Source: Corallium rubrum
Taxonomy: Eukaryota; Cnidaria; Anthozoa; Scleralcyonacea; Coralliidae
DNA length: 64,000 nt
Reading direction: 5' to 3'
Assembly (NCBI GenBank): GCA_964035015.1
Contig: OZ036008.1
Coordinates: forward strand, 11,805,192 to 11,869,191
The translations under genes were made by a program, and so were the position numbers. Below the pieces are notes generated by a model, which had not been told where the DNA came from, searched no databases, and was given only the letters and a program-made list of their open reading frames with translations. Shown here piece by piece: positions 24,901 through 34,926 of the stretch (the first letter of the stretch is position 1; every line of letters starts with the position of its first letter).

Positions 24901-27900
24901 AATTACAATATTAAATTTGCCAGCAATACACACGTAAAAATGCCCAGTCTGATCAGCTCTGATATCAGATCTGTTCGGAGAAATGTAGCAACCCTTGATA
25001 CCGCCTGACAGCTACAGAATGTACCAGCGCTGATGTATAAACATTTAGTTAGAATTTCTGACAGACTGCAACAGCTCCGTAGACAACATACCTGTTCAGT
25101 CTATTATATCAAACTGATACAGCACTGACCGTGTCAGGCTGATACAGTTTGACAGAATCTGTTCTGAACAGTCTGTTGTAGCTGCAGGTATGATACAGAT
25201 ATGATATCATAGGTGTATCATACCTGATACTGCAACAGGCTGTATCAGGGGTCGCTACATTTTTCTGAACAGATCTGACATCATTCTGCATCAGGTCTGA
25301 CACAGAGTGTGCGTTTTTGCATGTGTATATATTGTATGTATCAAAGGTTTAGTCATTTGTGGCATAGGTTAAAATGATGTAGAGAAACAAAGAAGTTTAA
25401 AGCTAAATGATACATGTTGTAAATGATCGATAACAAACACTGCACTTTAAAACTAAAGAATACGGATTTTGTCAGTTGCCGTGAGTAAGTTGATATGCAG
25501 CCTCCATGCTGCAGAACTTGGCAGAGTGAGGTGGAATTCTTGCTTGGCTGGTAAAACAAGAGACAACTTTGAGGTGGTACAATCCAATATTAGTTCAACT
25601 GTATCTCCTTGCTTAAAGGTGTTTTTCAGAGAATCCACATTTGATTCTTGCCCGTTGGTCCAAGCTTGACCGGAATCACCAAGAGCCCAGCCATACGAAC
25701 CAGACCAGTTATATGAATCATCACTTGATGGTACTGTATCCGCTTTCACAATTCCAACAAACATCCAGTTATTATCCTGGAAAGACTCCAGCTTCAGCTG
25801 CCAACGTATTACTCCATCTTGGTAAGTATTCTCACCAAGAACATATTTAAACCATCCGTTTGGTCCGTGCAATGCAACGGCGCCATCTTCTTCAATAGTT
25901 ATTCCTGTGCTGTGTTGTTTGAACGACTCATTAATTCCCTTTGGCACCAGCTCTTCCTTCAAGCCAAGATACTCAACAAGATTATTGAAATTCTTCAGCT
26001 GCTCTGAAGCAACCTTGGGTAATGGCGCAGGATTTTCTGGAGTTTCAACCTTCTTGGCGCGAAGATAATCCAAAATGAGACCAAAATATTTTGGATTAAA
26101 ATCGAAGAAGACGCAGCCATCTTTGTCGCGTTTCAGACTATCTTCCCACCGCCCGCTAAACATCGAAGCGAGCAAAGATCCTTCGACTTGACAAAGAGTT
26201 GATCTTTCCGTTGTCATCTTTTGTCCACCAACATTCAAATGAATAATATCACTGTCGTTAACGGTAACAGCTTTCATTCGTTCCTTCTCGACGTTGTATG
26301 CGTCTACTTCCGCTTTCATTCTCGCTCTCTCTCTTTCGATAATTTCTCCAAACTCTGCCTTGAAACGCTTGGTCAAGGCGTCAAATTTTGCCAGTAAATC
26401 TTCGCCGTCCATGTTGCTGTTTAGGAACTTTCAGAAAAACAGTTATTTTACACACAAGTCAGAGAAATTCAGTTGAACGTAGATCCTAGATATATACTAC
26501 ACGACATTTGCACATTTGCTACTTTTTCTACATCCACGTACAATTAGTCAGCGGAAAATTTCACTGGTACTTCATGTTAAAAAGTACAAGATTTACGAGT
26601 GATTCCTCAGTGTTGATGAAGCATAATGTTCGTAGAAACTATATTTTTAAAGTATAGCTATAAGTACATAACAAAGTTAAGATAAACACAATAACTTTGA
26701 GTTTTTATTTCCATAATCACTTGATTATGTCCCGAGGTGTTCGGTGGTTCATTTAATAGAATGACCAAATACAAAATGAAGGCAAGATAGAAAGCCTATA
26801 TACCATGCTACAATGTTCCTTAAGATTGTCATGCTAACAAATCTCATTAACAGATCAACTCACCCAAGTCAAAAAGATGTTTAGCAGAGAAAATATCAAC
26901 ATGGAAAGTATGATCTACCATTGGGGTGGTGGCATTCAGGGGCGTCGGAGCAACACTAAAAGGGTGGGAGTGGCCCAAAATTTTTAGGGGGGTTCGGGGG
27001 CATGCTCCACCGGGAAATTTTGAAATCTAGAGTCTCTGAAATGCCATTTCCTGCATTTTGGGACAAGGATTTACAGAATTCTAAAGGTCCAAAAACGTTA
27101 TAAAATACTCAAAAGACAACACTTTTCCGGACATTGAATATCTGCACTCAAATTTCTTTATTATATCTATTCAAAGTCGTGGGTTAGCTAGGGTTTGTGA
27201 TGTTGTTAATCATAACTTTATTACTGGCCTTGTTTAATACTGGTCTTGTTAAGAAGTGGGGGGTAATAGTTTTAACAAATACCGTAGTATTAATAAAAGA
27301 TAAGACTTTTTTTTGTTGTTTTTTGGGTTTTGTTTTATTTGATGATGGTATATACCATTGTCAAAATGGCGGATGTGGAAATGAATTTTTCGTGACTGCT
27401 AAATTACTGCGTTACTTCATGTCAGTTATCCTACATCTACAGACTATACAATCTATGTCCATATTTATTTTGTCGTTAAATTTCGGTAAATTAAAATACT
27501 GAAATCATACCAATAAATAATCTAGTTTTAAGATGTTCATTTATCGTGAGAATCAAGCACAGAATCGTGAGATTGTAGTCAAAATTGTGAGTCTCACGGC
27601 AAAACCGTGAGACTTGGCAGGTCTGTGTATGTACAGTATGAAAATATATTTATACAATAATTTGAATAGTATTGTTGAGTGGCTAGCACTCGTTGAGGTT
27701 CAGTTATGATTGTTATGATATTTAAACTATTGTATATGGCGTATAATGACGCGAACTGTCGTAGGCACGGTCTTTCAACCGTTTTGTGGTTTTGAGTTGT
27801 TGTACCTCTGTGTTGAGAGGCTTAATTTATCTTTCTGTAATCTATTGCTAAGATACCTTAATAAATATATAACATTTGGTGGCAGCGGTGGGATGGCTGA

Positions 27901-30788
27901 GAAAGAAAGAAACCTCGAAACAGAAGGAAGAAATGCGAGGTCGGACGCCGTCCGTTGAGTCAGTGGCAAAGCAAGTGGTAAACTCCAGGGCGAAACCAGA
28001 TGTCTACAAAGACGGGCCTTGGGAGGAATGGCTGAACCACTTCCAGTTGTGCGCAGAGATAAACCAGTGGAATGAAGACCAACGCTGTCAGCAACTAGCA
28101 GTTTCCTTGAGAGGTCGAGCCCAAACGGTTTACATCACGTTAAGCACCGAGGAAAAGTCGAGCTACAAAGAATTACTGGCAGCCCTGAACAAAAAGATGA
28201 CACCGCCGCAAGAAAGAGTCGTTCACAAATTAGCATTTCGTCAGAGGAAACGGGAAAAAGGAGAAAAACTCGTGGATTTGGCGACTAGCTTGCGGAGATT
28301 GGCAGCAAGAGCGTATCCGGGAAAAGATTCGACGTTTATCGAGGACGAGATCGTTGACCAGTTTATCAGTGCGCTCGACTCGAGGGAATTACGCATCGGA
28401 GTAAGTCAAACAAGTCCCACAAGTTTGGACGAAGCACTTTCTACGGGCCTGAGACTGGAGAGCCTTCACGCCATAGAAAACAAACACCGAGATCGTGACC
28501 GAGATGCAAGAATCAATATGGCCGACATTGTTGATGTGACGTCAACCGCTGGCGTAAATACGGCGGGCGCAAGAAACGACGATATCCCAGCATGGGCGAA
28601 GAATTATTTCGACCAGCAGACGAAGTTGATGGAAAGATTACTAGAAGCTACGACGGCTCCGAAAACACCAGGGAAGCGTTCAGTTATTTGCTACAAGTGT
28701 GGGAAACAAGGTCATTACCAACGAGAATGCCGATCCAGAGTTGATGACAGAAACACCAACCAATCCGGAAGTGATCAGGGAAACGCCAACAGGGCGGGGT
28801 CTTACCGATGGTGACTCCGCCCGCGCCAGTCAACCCGGAGATTATGAATCCACCAAAATGCGTATCGAGTGCGGCGATGGGGAATGCGATATTTATCAAG
28901 TGTGAAATAAACCAACACCACGTCAACGCCTTGGTGGACTCCGGTGCAGCGGTCACGCTAATACATTCGGACGTCTTCTATAGAACAAAGAGCAAAGCTA
29001 CCAGCATGTGGTCATCGCATCAACCAATACTAGGAGCAAACAACAATCCCTTAGCTATTTGTGGAATCGCAGAAATCGATATAAAGATTGAAGATACCGT
29101 TATTCACCATCGAGTTTACGTGTGCAAAGACCTGGCCCAAGAGTTGCTGCTAGGAGCTGACTTCCTCAAGAAGAATAATTGTGTTATTGACTTTGAAAGG
29201 GAAACCATTAAGATTGGAGCCCTAGAATGCAAGATGGATTCGACGAGTGCTAGAAAGATTTGCCATGTCGCGGTAGCATCCTCAGTTACCATACCACCCA
29301 GATGTATGGTAAACGTTTGTTGTAACGTGGAAGAAGCCAGTGTCGTTGGTAAAACAACTGGAGTACTTGAACCTGAACCAAGATTTGAGAACCGATACTC
29401 GGTAGGTATCATCAAGGTCGTGGCAACAGTGAACAAGGGTGGAATCCCTGTCCGAGTATTCAACCCCCTATCCAAGCCGGTAAGGATCTTCAGAGGTAGC
29501 ACAGTTGGGAAGCTATTTCCACTAGTAGAAACCGAACAAGAAGAAAAGACAGAGGATCAACAATCATGTTACCACGTTTGCCAAGGTATCAGCAATTCGG
29601 AGGTTAAGGAGACATATGCATCCGTGACAAGTCGTCGGGAACACAACAAAGAGACGATGGAAGAAATGGCTAATTTATTTAAGATAGAGAACCCATCGTT
29701 GTCAAAGGATCAGAGGGAGACGGTATACAACATACTAAGTCAGCACAGTGGCGCAGTTTCTAGAGGAAAGACTGACCTAGGAGAATTGAAAACGAGCCAA
29801 CATTTCATCGAGACAGGCGAAGCGGGGGAATAGTGTTGAGTGGCTAGCACTCGTTGAGGTTCAGTTATGATTGTTATGATATTTAAACTATTGTATATGG
29901 CGTATAATGACGCGAACTGTCGTAGGCACGGTCTTTCAACCGTTTTGTGGTTTTGAGTTGTTGTACCTCTGTGTTGAGAGGCTTAATTTATCTTTCTGTA
30001 ATCTATTGCTAAGATACCTTAATAAATATATAACAGTATGTGCATTTTTATTAATTGATAGCCATGATCCATAAAAGGACAGATGCACAGATTACATCAC
30101 TGATATGGTCTGATTTCTCTAAACCAATCACGGATCTCACTGCAACATCATGAGCCAATGATGTTGCTTGATTTCTATAGATCATGGATCACGTCAGATA
30201 AAGTGATTTATCTTTTTTAATGCCCTGGAAATTCACTGGGGAAATTTAATAAGTCTGTTTAAACATAATTTTTCAATTTTCTATTGTATAAAATAAATAG
30301 ATTCAATTTTTTTATTGTCTGTTCAGTTATAGATGTACAGAGGACGTCACAATGTGCTAAGAACACCAGTGACCCACATGATGTTTTGTTGTGTCTGTTT
30401 CATCGGTTGTTGTCACATCAGCTTTGTAGATGACTCCTGCAACCATGCAGTTTCCTTTCAAGGGGCAATCGGTTTTATTTCTGCAGCTGCAATTTTGTTT
30501 GTTGTTGTTGTTGATGATGCTGTTGCTGTCATTGTTGTTGTCATTGACTCATTGTTGTTGTTACTGTTGTTGTTTTCTTTCGATAGAATGCAGTGGTTGT
30601 GTTTGGAAATAGCACTTTTGATGTTTTCCATGCAGCTTGACAGAAACTAAAGTGAAACTTTTTTAGTTGCCTGATGATCACTTCACGTGTGAAACTCGGA
30701 GTAGCAACTTTCATTTTTTAAATAAAATCTATCTTGCTCTACCTTCAAAAGGATCGAGCACTCTGTGGTCTATTGTAAACGACTACTT

Positions 30789-30843
<55 letters not shown>

Positions 30844-33800
30844 CCATTAATGCTAACTGTAAATAACCATGATTAACTTTACAACAGTGCTGTAAACTAA
30901 CTACAGTAACCAAGTCAGTATGCTATATTCACAGCACTTTTGCTATAAATATACATGTAGCCACTTTCTTATTTTTTAAATTAATACAATATTTACAAAG
31001 CTGTTCATTTTAACACATAGCATATTTATGTGCAAATTACAATATTAAATTTGCCAGCAATATATATTGTATGTATCAAAGGTTAATTAGTCATTTGTGG
31101 CATAGGTTAAAATGATGTAGAGAAACAAAGAAGTTTAAAGCTAAATGATACATATTGTAAATGATCGATAACAAACACTGCAGTTTAAGACTAAAGAATA
31201 CGGATTTTGTCAGTTGGCTCGAGTAAGTTGATATGCAGCCTCCATGCTGCAGAACTTGGCAGAGTGTGGTGGAATTCTTGCTTGGCTGGTAAAACAAGAG
31301 ACAACTTTGAGGTGGTACAATCCAATATTAGTTCAACTGTATCTCCTTGCTTACAGGTGTTTGTCGGAGAATCCACATCTGATCCTTGCCCGTTAGTCCA
31401 AACTTGACTGGAATTACCAAGAGCCCAGCCATACGAACCAGACCAGTAATATGAATTATCATTTGATGGTACTGTATCCGCTTTCACAATTCCAACAAAC
31501 ATCCAGTTATTCTTGAAAGACTCCAGCTTCAGCTGCCAACGTATTACTCCATCTTGATAAGTATTCTCACCAAGAACGTATTTATGCCCTCCGTTTGGTC
31601 CGTGCAATGCAACAGCACCATCTTCTTCAATAGTTATTCCTGTGCTGTGTTGTTTGAACGACTCATTAATTCCCTTTGGCACCAACTCTTCCTTCAAGCC
31701 AAGATACTCAACAAGATTATTGAAATTCTTCAGCTGCTCTGAAGCAACCTTGGGTAATGGCGCAGGATTTTCTGGAGTTTCAACCTTCTTGGCGCGAAGA
31801 TAATCCAAAATGAGATCAAAATATTTTGGATTAAAATCGAAGAAGACGCAGCCATCTTTGTCGCGTTTCAGACCATCTTCCCACCGCCCGCTAAACATCG
31901 AAGCGAGCAAAGATCCTTCGACTTGACAAAGAGTTGATCTTTCCGTTGTCATCTTTTGTCCACCAACATTCAAATTAATAATATCACTGTCGTTAACGGT
32001 AACAGCTTTCATTCGTTCCTTCTCGACGTTGTATGCGTCTACTTCCGCTTTCATTTTCGCTCTCTCGCTTTCGATAATTTCTTCGAACTCTGCCTTGAAA
32101 CGCTTGGTCAAGGCGTCAAATTTTGCCAGTAAATCTTCGCCGTCCATGTTGCTGTTTAGGAACTTTCAGAAAAACAGTTATTTTACACGCAAGTCAAAGA
32201 AATTCAGTTGAACATCTAGACATACCACCCGACATTTGCAGATTTGCTACTTTTTCTACATCCACGTACAATTAGTCAGCGGAAAATTTCACCGGTACTT
32301 CATGTTAAAAAGTACAAGATTTACGAGTGATTCCTCAGTGTTGATGAATGAAGCATAATGTTCGTAGAAACTATATTTTTAAAGTATAGCTATAAGTACA
32401 TAACAAAGTCAATATAAACACAATAACTTTGAATTTATATTTCCATATGACCAGACATTAGTCTGTCCCGAGATATTCAGTGGTTCATTTAGAATGACCA
32501 AAAATAATTCTAATTGCCATAACCATGCATTTTCCATAGTACAGCAATAAATGTGAGTTGCAAAATGTTGCATTATGTGAATCAAAATATAATATAATTG
32601 TGGTACAATATAACAAAATGAAGGCAAGATAGAAAGTCTATATGCCATGCTACAATGTTCCTTAAGATTGTCATGCTAACAAATCTCATCAACAGATCAA
32701 CTCACCCAAGTCAAAAAAATGTTTAGCAGAGAAAATATCAACATGGAAAGTATGATCTACCATTGGGGTGGTGGCATTTGACTTCGTTTTCTGACCCACC
32801 CCATGTCATACCACCAGGGCATTTGCATAAAGGCAGACTTGCCAACCTACCCCAAGCAAATACAGTGAGATCCAATTTTTTCCTCCAAAAAAATAGCGAG
32901 AAAAATGCAACAATAGTGATAAAACAACGTTCATGTTCAAATCAATTCATTTTGCTTTTTTCCCATGTAATAGTTTTAACAAATATATACAGTAGTATTA
33001 ATAAAAGATAAGACTTTTTTTGTTGTTTTTTGGGTTTTGTTTTATTTGACGATGGTATATACCATTGTCAAAATGGCGGATGTGGAAATGAATTTATCGT
33101 GACTGCTAAATTACTGCGTTACTTCATGTCAGTTGTCCTACATCTACAGACTATACAATCTATGTCCATATTTCGGTAAATTAAAATACTGAAATCATAC
33201 CAATAAAGAATCTAGTTTTAGGATTTTCTTTTATCACAAGAATCAAGTACAGAATCATGAGATTGTAGTCAAAATTGTGAGTCTCACAGCAAAACCTAAG
33301 TACGTAGTTCCACGATGCAAAACGAGAACACACCAAAGATCGTTTTGGATAAGATCAACTAGAACTTGGAACACTCTAACTGATAAGTTAGACTTAAGCA
33401 TGATTAGTCTTAATTTATTTAAGTCTGTAATGTTTAATTACTATTTCACTGCCTTGGAGAAAATGTACGACTGTGAAGATCCACGTACATTTAAGACGAT
33501 CTGTCCAAGATGCAACAACTCACGGAGCCTATTAGGCCCAATAAACTGTTGCTATTAGAACTGTAATTATTATTTTATTGTCAATTGTCTATATTTATTT
33601 TTTTCAGTCTTTTGTGGGCCCGCAGTAATTGCTCATGCTGTTGCAGATACCCAGCCATCTTCTTTTTAGTGTTATTATTTCAGTATTTATGTACATAATT
33701 AGATGGCAAAGCTAATAAAATTAAAAAAAAACTAAAAATAAAACTGTGAGACTTGGCAGGTCTGTGTATATACAGTATGAAAATATATTTATACAATAAT

Positions 33801-34271
33801 TTGAATAGTATGTGCATTTTTATTTATTACTCGATAGCCATGATCTATAAAAGGGCAGATGCACAGATTACATCACTGATGTGGTCTGATTTCTCTAAAC
33901 CAATCACAGATCTCACTGCAACATCATGAGCCAATGACGTTGCTTGATTTGTATAGATCATGGATCACGTCAGATAAAGTGATTTATCTTTTTTAATGCC
34001 CTGGAAATTCACTGGGAAAATTTAATAAGTCTGTTGAAACATAATTTTTCAATTTTTTATTGTATAAAACAAATAGATTCTGTTTTTTTGTTGTCTGTTC
34101 AACTAGTTATAGATGTACAGAGGACGTCACAATGTGCTAAGAACATCAGTGACCCACTCGACTGCATATCATGGGCCACTTTTTTGTCCTTACCACATTG
34201 TGACATCATCTGTGCATCTAGAACTGATCAGACCACGGCAAAATGGAATCTAATTGTTAATTATATATACA

Positions 34272-34325
<54 letters not shown>

Positions 34326-34803
34326 GCAATATTGGGCATTTCACTCGATTGCAGATGTTTGCAGGTCTGTGTATTTAAAATCCCTAGAATATATATATAT
34401 ATATATATATACATATATATATAACAATCAAAATATGGTATAGTAAGTTAATACTGCTGAAACAGAGAACGTAAGTGGTCTAACGTTTCGCGCGAAGGCC
34501 CTTTGCTCAAAACGTTAGACCACTTACGTTCTCTGTTTCAGCAGTATTAACTTACTATACCATATTTCGATTGTTGTTTCAACACTGCCTACGCACACTA
34601 CTTTTATTACACTATATATATATATATATATATTTACTTATTATATACATAGATGTGAGTGTTTTACTAAGAAATATGCAGTGACATATTTTCCATATCC
34701 TCACTAGTGAGGATATCGATCACGTGATATTTTACTCATTCGCAAAATATTGTTTTTACCACTCGAAGATAAAATTCATATCTTCACACCACCGTGTAAT
34801 ATC

Positions 34804-34882
<79 letters not shown>

Positions 34883-34887
34883 CCTCC

Positions 34888-34926
<39 letters not shown>

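Larger units (their letters stand above)
27673..30035 (+). mobile_element. Ty3/gypsy-type LTR retrotransposon with polymerase deleted
   Basis: Two 202-bp LTRs (TG...CA) are flanked by the 4-bp target GTAT; unit B shows the empty site aatagtatgtgc. A primer-binding-like tggtggcagcggtggga follows the left LTR, and a purine tract gaagcgggggaa abuts the right LTR. gag and protease are present, while reverse transcriptase, RNase H and integrase are missing. I see no difference between the LTRs, so insertion was recent and presumably used enzymes from another element. Confidence 0.93.
22713..30056. repeat. Array unit C with Penelope, MITE, hAT-like and LTR insertions
   Basis: Runs from gatagccatgatctataaaa to the same motif at 30057. 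Subtracting the inserts at 23488-24636, 24929-25325, about 26938-27270 and 27673-30035 leaves about 3.1-3.4 kb, similar to unit D without its LINE insertion. Confidence 0.82.
30057..33832. repeat. Array unit D (3.8 kb)
   Basis: The cleanest unit, from gatagccatgatccataaaa to the next gatagccatgatctataaaa. It carries the Penelope fragment, hammerhead-like motif, TA tract, BTB-SPRY copy D and common 3' region, with only a LINE 3' end inserted. It preserves the empty site for the pogo element of unit A. Confidence 0.88.
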
